Shown: positions 19,427-29,347 of the stretch, piece after piece | How the letters are laid out: each line of letters opens with the position of its first letter | Numbering within the stretch: position 1 is the stretch's first letter | The notes under the pieces: model-generated | Seen by the model: the letters and a program-made list of their open reading frames with translations, nothing else | The model's database searches: none | Told to the model about the DNA's origin: nothing | Position numbers and translations under genes: made by a program | Origin: Trypanosoma brucei gambiense DAL972 | Taxonomy: Eukaryota > Euglenozoa > Kinetoplastea > Trypanosomatida > Trypanosomatidae | Assembly (NCBI RefSeq): GCF_000210295.1 | Contig: NC_026744.1 | Span: forward strand, 2,976,001 to 3,040,000 | Length of the DNA stretch: 64,000 bases | Direction: 5' to 3'

Positions 19427-21457
19427 ATGACATACGAAGGCGCCATTGGTATCGACCTCGGTACGACGTACTCGTGCGTTGGTGTGTGGCAGAACGAACG
19501 TGTGGAAATCATTGCAAATGACCAGGGTAACCGTACGACGCCGTCCTACGTTGCTTTCGTCAATAATGAGGTTCTTGTTGGCGATGCGGCGAAGAGCCAC
19601 GCCGCTCGTGGCTCGAATGGTGTTATATTCGACGCGAAACGGCTGATCGGACGGAAGTTCTCCGACTCTGTCGTGCAGTCCGACATGAAGCACTGGCCCT
19701 TCAAGGTCGAGGAGGGCGAGAAAGGTGGTGCTGTGATGAGGGTAGAGCATCTTGGAGAGGGGATGTTACTGCAGCCCGAGCAAATATCTGCCCGTGTCCT
19801 TGCGTACCTGAAGTCTTGTGCGGAGTCGTATCTTGGGAAGCAGGTGGCTAAGGCTGTCGTAACAGTGCCTGCATACTTCAACGACTCGCAGCGCCAGGCA
19901 ACGAAGGACGCGGGGACGATTGCTGGTCTGGAGGTGCTGCGCATCATCAACGAGCCAACGGCTGCTGCAATTGCCTATGGCCTGGACAAGGCTGATGAGG
20001 GGAAGGAACGCAACGTTTTGGTGTTTGACTTTGGAGGTGGAACGTTTGACGTCTCAATTATTTCAGTAAGCGGCGGTGTTTTCGAGGTGAAAGCCACAAA
20101 TGGTGACACCCACCTTGGTGGAGAGGATGTGGACGCCGCACTGCTGGAGCACGCACTTGCTGATATAAGGAACCGTTATGGAATAGAACAGGGCTCTCTG
20201 TCCCAAAAGATGCTATCCAAGCTGCGTTCACGGTGTGAGGAAGTGAAGCGAGTACTGTCACACTCGACAGTGGGGGAAATTGCACTCGACGGGCTGCTTC
20301 CCGACGGCGAAGAATACGTGCTCAAGCTAACGCGAGCGAGGTTGGAAGAGCTATGCACGAAAATTTTTGCTCGCTGTTTGAGTGTGGTACAGAGGGCGTT
20401 GAAGGACGCTTCAATGAAGGTTGAGGATATTGAGGATGTTGTGCTTGTCGGGGGAAGTTCTCGGATTCCTGCTGTGCAGGCTCAGTTAAGGGAGCTATTC
20501 AGAGGTAAGCAACTCTGCAGCAGTGTGCACCCTGACGAGGCAGTGGCGTATGGGGCTGCAGTGCAGGCGCACGTACTTTCCGGTGGATATGGGGAGAGCT
20601 CTAGGACAGCAGGTATAGTGCTTCTGGATGTTGTGCCCCTTTCAATCGGCGTTGAAGTGGACGACGGTAAGTTTGATGTGATAATTCGTCGGAACACAAC
20701 CATTCCATACCTTGCGACCAAGGAGTACAGCACTGTGGATGACAATCAGAGTGAAGTGGAGATACAGGTTTTCGAAGGTGAGCGCCCCCTCACGCGTCAC
20801 AACCACAGGCTAGGCTCCTTTGTTCTTGACGGTATTACCCCGGCAAAGCACGGTGAACCGACTATCACCGTTACTTTTAGTGTTGACGCCGACGGGATCC
20901 TGACCGTTACAGCCGCAGAAGAACTCGGGAGCGTAACAAAAACACTTGTTGTGGAGAACTCAGAGCGACTTACCAGTGAGGAAGTACAGAAGATGATTGA
21001 AGTTGCACAAAAGTTTGCCTTAACGGACGCCACCGCTCTGGCGAGGATGGAGGCCACCGAGAGGCTCACGCAGTGGTTTGACCGACTCGAAGCTGTAATG
21101 GAGACCGTCCCGCAACCATACTCAGAGAAGCTTCAAAAGCGTATTGCCTTTCTTCCGCACGGGAAAGAGTGGGTCGGCACACAGCTTCATACGTACACTG
21201 ACGCGGCGTCGATAGAGGCGAAAGTAGCGAAGATTGAACGGCTTGCAAAGAGGGCCCTGAAATCGGCGCGTCGTGAAGGAAAGGATGGATGGGCACCGGG
21301 CAATGAGGACAATGGAAGCGGTGATGACAACGACGGTGACGATAACAGTGATGAGGACGACGAGCTCCAAAGGGGGAGGGGCGTGACAGAGGGATCGGGG
21401 AGGTCCCCGATAAGGAAACGCGACCGCATAGAGGCTATCAACGCAAACACAGAGTAA
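19427..21457 (+). CDS. HSP70.c: Divergent cytosolic Hsp70 (Hsp70.c type) with acidic C terminus
   Basis: Hsp70 chaperone of 676 residues. The ATPase domain carries the signatures [20 protein letters not shown] and [13 protein letters not shown], so ATP binding is expected to be intact. The substrate-binding part differs strongly from canonical Hsp70. The tail lacks the GGMP repeats and the EEVD terminus and instead has an acidic stretch (about residues 625-645, rich in D, E, N, G) followed by a basic end. Loss of EEVD predicts no normal docking to TPR co-chaperones such as Hop/STI1. This matches what I recall of T. brucei Hsp70.c. Several blocks in its 5' part are identical at nucleotide level to the canonical HSP70 at 27221, alternating with strongly diverged blocks (see findings). 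Confidence 0.93.
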   Translation: MTYEGAIGIDLGTTYSCVGVWQNERVEIIANDQGNRTTPSYVAFVNNEVLVGDAAKSHAARGSNGVIFDAKRLIGRKFSDSVVQSDMKHWPFKVEEGEKGGAVMRVEHLGEGMLLQPEQISARVLAYLKSCAESYLGKQVAKAVVTVPAYFNDSQRQATKDAGTIAGLEVLRIINEPTAAAIAYGLDKADEGKERNVLVFDFGGGTFDVSIISVSGGVFEVKATNGDTHLGGEDVDAALLEHALADIRNRYGIEQGSLSQKMLSKLRSRCEEVKRVLSHSTVGEIALDGLLPDGEEYVLKLTRARLEELCTKIFARCLSVVQRALKDASMKVEDIEDVVLVGGSSRIPAVQAQLRELFRGKQLCSSVHPDEAVAYGAAVQAHVLSGGYGESSRTAGIVLLDVVPLSIGVEVDDGKFDVIIRRNTTIPYLATKEYSTVDDNQSEVEIQVFEGERPLTRHNHRLGSFVLDGITPAKHGEPTITVTFSVDADGILTVTAAEELGSVTKTLVVENSERLTSEEVQKMIEVAQKFALTDATALARMEATERLTQWFDRLEAVMETVPQPYSEKLQKRIAFLPHGKEWVGTQLHTYTDAASIEAKVAKIERLAKRALKSARREGKDGWAPGNEDNGSGDDNDGDDNSDEDDELQRGRGVTEGSGRSPIRKRDRIEAINANTE

Positions 21458-21869
21458 GTCGTAGAGGTGTCTAACGACCCCTTTACAATAATTTTTTAGT
21501 CCAGAAGTTTCTGAAGGTACCTATGCTTTCATTAAGGCTGCTATCATTACCGCTCTGTTATTCCCCTGTTCATCCATTCGTTATACAACCTATTTTGACG
21601 AAATGTGTGACTATTGAGCACGTTCTCTCGTCTTTCGTGATAACATACACATAGATGCATGCACTTGTATTTGTGAATGTCGTTGTGTGTGGCCGCGGTG
21701 TGCACATCCCCGCTCTACCGCAACATAACCGTGTATGTTTTTTATAAAATGGTTGACTTGTTTACACGTCCTGCTGTGTCTTTCTCTTACCATCTGCTTC
21801 ATCTCTCTTTTCTGTGTTTCCCCCTTCCTTTCATGGAAATCGCCGGTAGTTTTCATTTATTTCGTGTAA
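21458..21869. other. Intergenic region
   Basis: About 410 bases. A C/T-rich tract at about 21778-21834 precedes the next start by some 40 bases and is the likely splice signal. No gene seen. Confidence 0.6.
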
Positions 21870-22439
21870 ATGGTGTGGAAAGGATCACGTGAACGAGGTG
21901 TTCAGGAGTACCGAAAGAAGAGCAAGGGGAATAAGCCCACCAAGGGTGAAAAGGTGTCGAAGAAGGGAGTTTCCTCCTCACGGCAGCCGAAACAGCGGGA
22001 GTTGTTATCAGCGAAACAACAGCAGCAGCAAAACAGGAAGAACGAGGAACTACGTGCGGCACTCGCTGGTGCCTTTTCCACCGAGGTATCCAGCAGCAAC
22101 GCGGGCCCAGCGTTCGATGGATATGGAAAGGGTAGTCCTACTGACCGACTGCAGTTCGGTTACGCACCTGCTGTGGCTGCGGAAGCTGTTGCATATCACA
22201 GCACTATCTCTACTGATGCGTGGATTGAGGCGCGAAGGACGCGCTACCGCACGGCAATTGTGGAGAAGAAGAAGCTACGGAGGCCGAATTGTGAACCCAT
22301 AACCTCTATACTGAAACTTCAGGGGCACTGGCGGAGCACTGAGCTCTTTGAGAGAGAGGTTCACGGGAGCCACGCAGTCGCGCAGGACAAGGTGGACGAT
22401 ATTCTTGACACATTTGTTTCACGCCAACGTGTCGCTTAG
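21870..22439 (+). CDS. Small basic hypothetical protein, 189 aa
   Basis: I do not recognise this protein. The first 65 residues are highly basic and low in hydrophobic residues (KKSKGNKPTKGEKVSKKG), followed by a glutamine run (KQQQQQNRKN), which suggests a disordered, possibly RNA-binding or nucleolar tail. The C-terminal half is more ordered and contains WIEARRTRYRTAIVEKK. No membrane segment or catalytic motif was seen. The frame fills the space between two longer genes and has an upstream pyrimidine tract, so it is probably real. Confidence 0.72.
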   Translation: MVWKGSRERGVQEYRKKSKGNKPTKGEKVSKKGVSSSRQPKQRELLSAKQQQQQNRKNEELRAALAGAFSTEVSSSNAGPAFDGYGKGSPTDRLQFGYAPAVAAEAVAYHSTISTDAWIEARRTRYRTAIVEKKKLRRPNCEPITSILKLQGHWRSTELFEREVHGSHAVAQDKVDDILDTFVSRQRVA

Positions 22440-22761
22440 TTTGGGTTCCTGTTTATCACCTGGATGTTCACACAGGATCAGTTAGTTGGGTGACGTATCC
22501 TTCCTCCCAATACAGGCTAAGAAAAGAAGTCTGAAGTCCGGTGAAACTGACGGTGGAAATTTCTTATTAACGCTTATTCGCGTGACTTTTGTATGCCGGT
22601 TGTGTTGAGGGACGTTGAGCCCTCCGTCGTCATTCACTTATTGATTCTACCCCAGACTGAATGTTTTCTTTCATGTTTTCACCGTTGTTTGTTGTCCGAA
22701 GTTGAGTCCAGGGAGGGGGAACACGCGGTGGTAGCGAGCCCATTAGCGAAGGCGGCAAGTT
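22440..22761. other. Intergenic region
   Basis: 322 bases with modest T-rich stretches near 22659-22700 that may direct trans-splicing. Nothing else seen. Confidence 0.55.
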
Positions 22762-24258
22762 ATGAACTCTGAAGAATGCACAAAGCGTCGAATTGGCATG
22801 AATTTTCCCCCTGTGAAGGATCGCGACGACGTTCTCAAAGCACAGAAGGGGGCTGTCACGCAGGAGCAAATTCGTGACGGCATGCAGGATGACACCCCTC
22901 CTGTGGTCCGCAGTGTTTTGGAATTGGCGCATCTGATGATGAGTGGGCACAGTCAGAAGCTGCGTGCGGCGCCAGGGTACCAAGGAGGTCTATTTTATTC
23001 CGGAAGCCCTTTCTGTTTCGCCAGTGGTTACCGCGACGGAACTCGGCCGCGCGACATGGATGAAAAAGGTAATCACATGAAGCTGAAGGATCCCCTCACG
23101 TATGGTGTTCTTTCACTGCCTATTACGGCGGCGTACCTCTGCGAGTTACACGGCACCGGTGTGTTTGACTTGCACCAGCCCCTACGACACTATTTGCCTG
23201 AGCTTGAACACAAACTCGACGCCGAAGTAACGGCGCGGAGCATTCTCTCCTTTAGAACTGTTCTTAATGAGCAGCAAATAATGAAAGACGCGGGAGTTGA
23301 CAGGGTGCGGCCCCACGTTACACGGAACATCTGCGCTGCAACGCAACGCTATGTGTACATGCCAATAAACTGCTTTTTTGCAGGGGGGTCATCTGCGGCG
23401 CTCAGCGGGCAGGAGCAACGTGAAAATTTTGTACAGTACTTGCGCTCGTCACCTTCCTGCACGTTTAAGAAGGTCACTACTCATCGAGCTTACCGTTGTG
23501 GCGTGTCCCATTTCTCTGTAGCCCTGCTCGTGGCAGCCGTTGAGCGGCAACTGGGCGGGATCAGCTTTGAAGCCTCAATCCGGAAGGTAGTTTTCGAACC
23601 GGCTCAGAGCCACGGTGCGGGGTACGGGCCACCCAAGCTTTGGCGTGATCCCAATGAAATATTCTACCAGCCGAGTGGTCTTGCACTGCAGCATCAGGGC
23701 TTTGTCAAACCGCTCGCTGCGGGTTCACTCGACAACTGTGGGCCGCCACTTTTGAACTCATCACTGAACCTTCACGCCCCCGTAGAGGATTACGGTAAAT
23801 TACTCCTCTTATCTCTTGATGCTATTAGGCACGCGCGAAAGGAATTGGGTGAATTCGACTCTAACTCGGGGGCTATACCTTCGTACCCACATTACGACTT
23901 TGGCGTTGAGTGGTTGGACACTGGACGCAGACTTCAACTCACCCGACGAGTTTTGGGTATTGATTATATACCAACTGCATCGTCGTTCCGCTACAGCTGC
24001 GAACACGACTTGGGTTGTTTTGGTATATGTAACTGTGGCACACGCGATGCATGTCTTCTTGGAAACACCATCTCGCGCGTCATCCAGCATCTTTTTGTAA
24101 AACACATCATTGAAAAGGGTGTCAACCCGATGAAGGGACCAAACCTCGACAACCCCAACGAAGGGGAAAGTGAAACGGAGCTGAAGTTCCGGAAGGTAGT
24201 AGACGAGCAGAAGTACACAAGTGTCTTCAAGAAACACGATGCGCATACACGATTTTAA
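22762..24258 (+). CDS. Beta-lactamase/LACTB-fold protein, apparently without active site
   Basis: 498 residues. The segment at about residues 110-160 follows the serine beta-lactamase/class C penicillin-binding pattern: a helix, then the GVFDLHQPLRHYLPEL piece, then VTARSILSFRTVL, which corresponds to the usual TARHLLSHTSGL. A later block (about residues 245-285, YRCGVSHFSVALLVAAVERQ then FEASIRKVVFEP) matches the part that normally carries the YxN motif. The SxxK nucleophile is not visible: the equivalent stretch reads LTYGVLSLPIT, with no lysine. The YxN position reads Y-R-C. The protein is therefore likely a non-catalytic family member, perhaps a structural or binding protein as suggested for LACTB. 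The family assignment is from pattern only. Confidence 0.65.
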   Translation: MNSEECTKRRIGMNFPPVKDRDDVLKAQKGAVTQEQIRDGMQDDTPPVVRSVLELAHLMMSGHSQKLRAAPGYQGGLFYSGSPFCFASGYRDGTRPRDMDEKGNHMKLKDPLTYGVLSLPITAAYLCELHGTGVFDLHQPLRHYLPELEHKLDAEVTARSILSFRTVLNEQQIMKDAGVDRVRPHVTRNICAATQRYVYMPINCFFAGGSSAALSGQEQRENFVQYLRSSPSCTFKKVTTHRAYRCGVSHFSVALLVAAVERQLGGISFEASIRKVVFEPAQSHGAGYGPPKLWRDPNEIFYQPSGLALQHQGFVKPLAAGSLDNCGPPLLNSSLNLHAPVEDYGKLLLLSLDAIRHARKELGEFDSNSGAIPSYPHYDFGVEWLDTGRRLQLTRRVLGIDYIPTASSFRYSCEHDLGCFGICNCGTRDACLLGNTISRVIQHLFVKHIIEKGVNPMKGPNLDNPNEGESETELKFRKVVDEQKYTSVFKKHDAHTRF

Positions 24259-25051
24259 TATTGTTACTCTGATCAGTTATAGGGAGCAGCGACGAAAGCA
24301 GGGGTAACGAGCTCAATTTCATTTTCGTGAGGCCTCTTTCCTCGTGTGCCCAAATGAGCAGACACTGAAGAATGGTGTCTATTCCTTAGTTATAGCGTAT
24401 CTGGGGGCTATAGTTTACTTTTACTGCGGCTGTGGTGGAACTGACAGCAGCCACACTTATCCACACTATGCCCTTTTTAGCGTGTAAGATGGAAAGAGAT
24501 GCAACGGTAACGGATATCTCCATTGCCCTTTATCGTTTCAACATTACGTTTTGCATCCTTTTCTTTGTGTCAACTCCCCCTCTTTTCTTCCCATCGTTTG
24601 TAGCCGCCTTCCCTTTCATCTGAAGCTCTTATTTGAATGTCTGCGCGGAGACGTTGTGTGTGACACCGCTCATCTGCAAAGTGGCGCGTTGCCCCTGAGG
24701 TTGTGGTGAGGTGTGCGGAGGTTCCGGGGTACTTGTGTAAGTCTGTATGCAGGTGTTGATACCGCAATCGCGAGGAGCCTGTGCGGAGCCGGTGGTGGTG
24801 GTGTTGGACGCATCAGTGGATGTGTTTCGCTTCTTTAACAGCCATCACAAGAATGGCTCATTGTCCTCTTTGTTACGACGGAATGGTTAACCTGGCTGTC
24901 GCCCCGTAATAATGGAGGTGGGATGTTGTTAACCTTTTGTTTTCACGGTGTCAAATGCTTCACCATGTTATCACTCTCAACTGGTCGTATCTCCTACGGA
25001 ATTCTTCGCCAAACCACTGTGGTTGTGGCAATCTTCCTTGCACCTCGCGGC

Positions 25052-25085
<34 letters not shown>

Positions 25086-25734
25086 GCACTCCACTGAGAT
25101 GGCATTCGTGCCTGACTATCCGTCTGTTTGCACTGCCACTCGCGTGATTGTCAGCACAGCTTCGGGTCATCATGTGTTTTCTCGGTAGTGTGCAGTGTCC
25201 GAACTGGAGGCTGAAGAAAAAGATCAGCAAGGAACCAACTCTGTTCGGTGGGCGTCTAGTACTTTTTCACCTGTCTTAGTATTTGTTTCCGTTATCATCA
25301 CGTATGCTTGCACGTTTTAACCCCACCTTTTTGGTCGTCGTCGCCGTATGTCTGCAGGAAGTATCATTCTACAGCTTGCGGTACGAAGAAACAGTTGGGG
25401 ACACTGACCACTGGTTTAACGTGTAAGCTGGCCCTTTCTCTTTCATCAGTTGTGTTTCGGCAAAAACATTTATTACCCCCACTTCTTCACGCAACCGCCT
25501 TCGTTGCCGTATCTGCTAATATCGTTATTATTATTTTGCATGAGGGAGTGGGACGTTTCGCTGCCCGTTCCCCCTTTTCCCTTTCCTACCACACGGAGCG
25601 AATGGTCTGTGGAGCGTGTGCACAGAACAATAATTTTAGCGGCGGTCACTTTTCACATAGAAAAATAGGCAACGGAAGAACAAAGTAAGGCGAAGCGACG
25701 GGAGAACGACGAAAAAAACAAGAGGATAATAGAC
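24259..25734. other. Long intergenic region (1.48 kb) without a convincing gene
   Basis: T-rich and low in long open frames. It contains a (TG)14 microsatellite at 25055-25082 and several pyrimidine tracts (24535-24620, 25425-25500). A 126-codon frame at 25308-25688 begins with TTG and has UTR-like composition. The immediate 5' flank of the next gene (25640-25734) is purine-rich, which is unusual. Confidence 0.6.
25055..25082. repeat. (TG)14 microsatellite
   Basis: Fourteen uninterrupted TG units in the intergenic region; likely polymorphic between strains. Confidence 0.95.
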
Positions 25735-26535
25735 ATGACGAGGAAAGTGGCCGGTGATATGTGGGACTCACGAGTAGAGGCATCACTCCCTGCACTGAAC
25801 TACCTCCGTACGGCACAACAATTGCAAAAGAAGGCGGACGAGTTAAGTCGCGCACAAGAGAGAGTACATAGGTTGCAAGAGGACAACTCAGCACTACTGC
25901 TAGAGAATGAACTGCTTAAAAGAGAGCGTGACGCACTCCTTTGCAAAGTACAATTCTTAGAGTTAAACGAACACGGGCACTGCACAACAAATGATATAGT
26001 TGGACCCTGGGGAAATGTGAGATCCGTGCCCGCCGGCAGTCTTGGGAGCACCACAGGCGGTGATCTTTCGCCGGTGTTCAAAGATAATGTTAATAAAGCA
26101 AGTGAAACTCGTGTGAACATAAGTGAACAAGCCAGGACGCACACGAATAGCGAGCAGCAAGACCTTCATAATCCAAAGGAAGAAGCAATATTGTGCCCTC
26201 TCTCAGCATCGTCAGAAACGTTAATTAACACCAACCGGCCAGATGCAAACATAGAAACATTCCATCGTAGCACAGAGTCTCATGTGGAGTACTGCGCGAA
26301 TGGTGAGTGTCGGTCACCTATCAGCATGACGAGAACCACACAGACCGTCGCTTACGAGCGTCGTGTTCCCTCTGTTGAGCGCGGCACCATGACAACAATG
26401 AACATTTACATTTGCTCGTACCAATCTTTGCCATCGAAAGCCGGTGCTTTTTTCGAGGTACCACTAAGCAACGTAGAAACGGCGATTCACCACGACCCCG
26501 AAAGTCTCACTAGCATCACAATCCCTCGCAGTTGA
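25735..26535 (+). CDS. Hypothetical protein with N-terminal coiled coil, 266 aa
   Basis: I do not recognise this protein. Residues about 20-80 form a clear heptad-rich coiled coil (LQKKADELSRAQERVHRLQ and on). Residues 85-210 are polar and probably disordered, rich in S, T, N and E. The last 50 residues contain a more hydrophobic patch (NIYICSYQSL). No signal peptide or membrane segment was seen. The coding region is A-rich compared with the neighbouring genes. The purine-rich 5' flank makes the splice site unclear, so the start is less certain than for the neighbours. Confidence 0.65.
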   Translation: MTRKVAGDMWDSRVEASLPALNYLRTAQQLQKKADELSRAQERVHRLQEDNSALLLENELLKRERDALLCKVQFLELNEHGHCTTNDIVGPWGNVRSVPAGSLGSTTGGDLSPVFKDNVNKASETRVNISEQARTHTNSEQQDLHNPKEEAILCPLSASSETLINTNRPDANIETFHRSTESHVEYCANGECRSPISMTRTTQTVAYERRVPSVERGTMTTMNIYICSYQSLPSKAGAFFEVPLSNVETAIHHDPESLTSITIPRS

Positions 26536-27220
26536 TGAGAATGAGATGAAGAAAGACAAGACGCAAAAACCGTCTCCATATAATAAACATAACAGTACCT
26601 TCTAGAACATGTGAAGAGAGGGACACGCTACTTCAAGGGGTGCTCCGTTATTGTTTAGCAGACCCAATACCATGACGACAGGACATCACGATAACCTTGA
26701 AACAAAACTTAACCGACGACCTGTATAACAGCACCCAATTAAAATGCGAAAAATAATCGGGACGACTGTCACTGCTGTACAGTGCGAAACATGACTTAAC
26801 CAACACCTTTTGCAACCCATAAAGTAGGAACAGAGCAGTAAATGCGAAAATACCATTAAAACATTAGAAAAAACACTTTGGCAAGCAGATACTCGTTTAC
26901 CTCGCGGGTTTAACGGGGAAATTTCAAAAGAAAAAAATTCCAGCAGTAAAAAAGGAAAAATAAATAAACACTGAAATCATAATAAACAAAAAAATAACTG
27001 AAAAAATAAAATTATCTCAACGAACAAAAAAGAATTGATTAATAAACACAAATTTTCCTTCGAATTGCAATACCTCCCCAAAAAGGATTGCCTACTCCCA
27101 TACTTGCACTCCTGCTCTTCCTTCCTATTTGCATTTGCCCACGTGCCCCACGCGTGCATCACATAAGCATCAAGGAACAAGCAACAGCTATAAAACAAGG
27201 AATATCTGCCTCTTTGAAGG
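26536..27220. other. A-rich intergenic region upstream of canonical HSP70
   Basis: 685 bases, markedly A-rich on the coding strand (especially 26860-27060), opposite to the T-rich spacers elsewhere in the window. A C/T-rich stretch at about 27085-27165 with AG near 27168 is a plausible trans-splice acceptor. The last 29 bases (27192-27220) are identical to those before HSP70.c. Confidence 0.7.
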
Positions 27221-29040
27221 ATGACATACGAAGGCGCCATTGGTATCGACCTCGGTACGACGTACTCGTGCGTTGGTGTGTGGCAGAACGAACGTGTGGA
27301 AATCATTGCAAATGACCAGGGTAACCGTACGACGCCGTCCTACGTTGCCTTCACGGACTCTGAGCGCCTGATCGGCGATGCGGCGAAGAACCAGGTGGCG
27401 ATGAACCCTACGAACACGGTGTTCGACGCGAAACGACTGATCGGACGGAAATTCTCCGACTCTGTCGTGCAGTCCGACATGAAGCACTGGCCCTTCAAGG
27501 TCGTCACCAAGGGCGACGACAAGCCAGTGATCCAGGTACAGTTCCGCGGTGAGACGAAAACCTTCAATCCTGAGGAGATCAGTTCCATGGTACTATTGAA
27601 GATGAAGGAGGTTGCGGAGTCGTATCTTGGGAAGCAGGTGGCTAAGGCTGTCGTAACAGTGCCTGCATACTTCAACGACTCGCAGCGCCAGGCAACGAAG
27701 GACGCGGGGACGATTGCTGGTCTGGAGGTGCTGCGCATCATCAACGAGCCAACGGCTGCTGCAATTGCCTATGGCCTGGACAAGGCTGATGAGGGGAAGG
27801 AACGCAACGTGCTCATCTTCGATCTTGGTGGTGGCACCTTCGATGTGACATTGCTGACGATTGACGGCGGCATCTTCGAGGTGAAAGCCACAAATGGTGA
27901 CACCCACCTTGGTGGAGAAGACTTCGACAATCGCCTTGTGGCTNNNNNNNNNNNNNNNNNNNNNNNNNNNNNNNNNNNNNNNNNNNNNNNNNNNNNNNNN
28001 NNNNNNNNNNNNNNNNNNNNNNNNNNNNNNNNNNNNNNNNNNNACAACGCGCCGTGCACGATGTGGTCCTGGTTGGTGGTTCCACCCGTATCCCCAAGGT
28101 GATGCAGCTTGTGTCTGACTTTTTCGGTGGCAAGGAGCTTAACAAGAGCATCAACCCCGACGAGGCAGTGGCCTACGGCGCTGCTGTACAAGCTTTCATC
28201 TTGACCGGTGGTAAGAGCAAGCAAACGGAAGGTCTCCTCCTTCTGGATGTCGCCCCGCTTACGCTCGGCATCGAGACGGCAGGTGGCGTGATGACGGCAC
28301 TGATCAAGCGCAACACGACGATCCCCACCAAAAAGAGCCAAATCTTCTCCACATACTCAGACAATCAGCCCGGTGTGCACATTCAGGTCTTTGAGGGTGA
28401 GCGTACCATGACGAAGGACTGCCATCTCTTGGGCACCTTCGATCTCTCTGGAATCCCCCCGGCACCCCGCGGCGTGCCACAGATAGAAGTGACCTTCGAC
28501 CTAGACGCTAATGGTATTCTTAGCGTTTCTGCGGAGGAGAAGGGCACTGGCAAGCGCAACCAGATTGTCATCACAAACGACAAGGGTCGCCTGAGCAAGG
28601 CTGATATCGAACGCATGGTGTCTGATGCTGCGAAGTATGAGGCTGAGGATAAGGCGCAGCGTGAGCGCATTGATGCTAAGAACGGTCTTGAGAACTACGC
28701 CTTCTCGATGAAGAACACTATCAATGACCCCAACGTTGCTGGCAAGCTTGACGACGCCGACAAGAATGCTGTCACCACTGCCGTGGAGGAGGCACTGCGA
28801 TGGCTGAACGACAACCAGGAGGCCAGTTTGGATGAATACAACCACCGCCAGAAGGAGCTCGAAGGCGTGTGTGCTCCCATCTTATCAAAGATGTACCAGG
28901 GCATGGGCGGTGGCGACGCGGCTGGCGGTATGCCCGGAGGTATGCCCGGTGGTATGCCCGGAGGTATGCCCGGAGGAATGGGTGGTGGGATGGGAGGCGC
29001 TGCGGCATCGTCCGGGCCTAAAGTCGAGGAGGTTGACTAA
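27221..29040 (+). CDS. HSP70: Canonical cytosolic Hsp70, interrupted by an assembly gap
   Basis: Major cytosolic Hsp70 chaperone. Before the gap 241 codons are present (27221-27943) with IDLGTTYS and [12 protein letters not shown]. After the gap the protein resumes at [16 protein letters not shown] and runs to the end at 29040 with GGMP repeats and the terminal EEVD that binds TPR co-chaperones. From the usual Hsp70 length (about 660 aa) roughly 88-90 codons should lie in the gap, about 265 bases, while the gap has 100 N. The two halves are also in different frames relative to each other, so the gap length is nominal. HSP70 is a tandem array in T. brucei, so the two sides may come from different copies. 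Confidence 0.95.
27944..28043. other. Assembly gap of 100 N
   Basis: One hundred unknown bases inside HSP70. The round number and the frame mismatch show a placeholder. It probably marks a collapsed tandem array. Confidence 0.95.
28927..28974 (+). repeat. HSP70: 12-bp in-frame repeat encoding GMPG units of Hsp70
   Basis: Four tandem 12-base units (GGTATGCCCGG plus A or T) encode the glycine-methionine-proline repeats near the Hsp70 C terminus, typical of cytosolic Hsp70 of protists. Confidence 0.9.
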
Positions 29041-29315
29041 GTTCCCAGGTGTATTTCGGACCGGTGCTGCAGTCGTCTCACTGTCTACGGTGATGGTCCG
29101 CCGCCACATTTTCTCTTCGTCTCTGTAGCATTTAGGAACCCTCGTTACGGGAAAGATGCGTGACACATTGATGCTACTACTATTATTAATACTCTACTAT
29201 TATTATTATTATTTTTATTTTAGTTCCCCACCACCGTCATTATTATTATCATTATTATTATCAATATTACCATTATTGTTTTTAATGTAATCATATATGT
29301 TTATATTCTTTAGTT
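29041..29315. other. HSP70 3' flank with ATT-rich simple repeats
   Basis: Imperfect ATT/TAT trinucleotide repeats occupy about 29172-29280. AU-rich elements of this kind in the HSP70 3' UTR are candidates for heat-dependent mRNA stability control; that role is inferred. Confidence 0.7.
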
Positions 29316-29346
29316 GTTTTATTTTTTTATTCTTTATTTTTTTTAG
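29316..29346 (+). promoter_or_regulatory. Predicted trans-splice acceptor for the gamma-tubulin complex gene
   Basis: An almost pure T tract ends in AG at 29345-29346, with the ATG at 29348. This gives a very short 5' UTR beyond the spliced leader and decides the start against an in-frame codon at 29297. Confidence 0.65.
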
Positions 29347-29347
29347 T

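Noticed and set aside
25735..26535. bZIP-type transcription factor reading of the coiled-coil protein
   Set aside because: A leucine heptad pattern is present but there is no basic DNA-binding region before it, and bZIP factors are not known in trypanosomes.
28054..29040. Second, separate HSP70 gene starting at 28054
   Set aside because: The apparent start is a GTG inside the conserved VHDVVLVGG block; it is simply where the frame resumes after the assembly gap.
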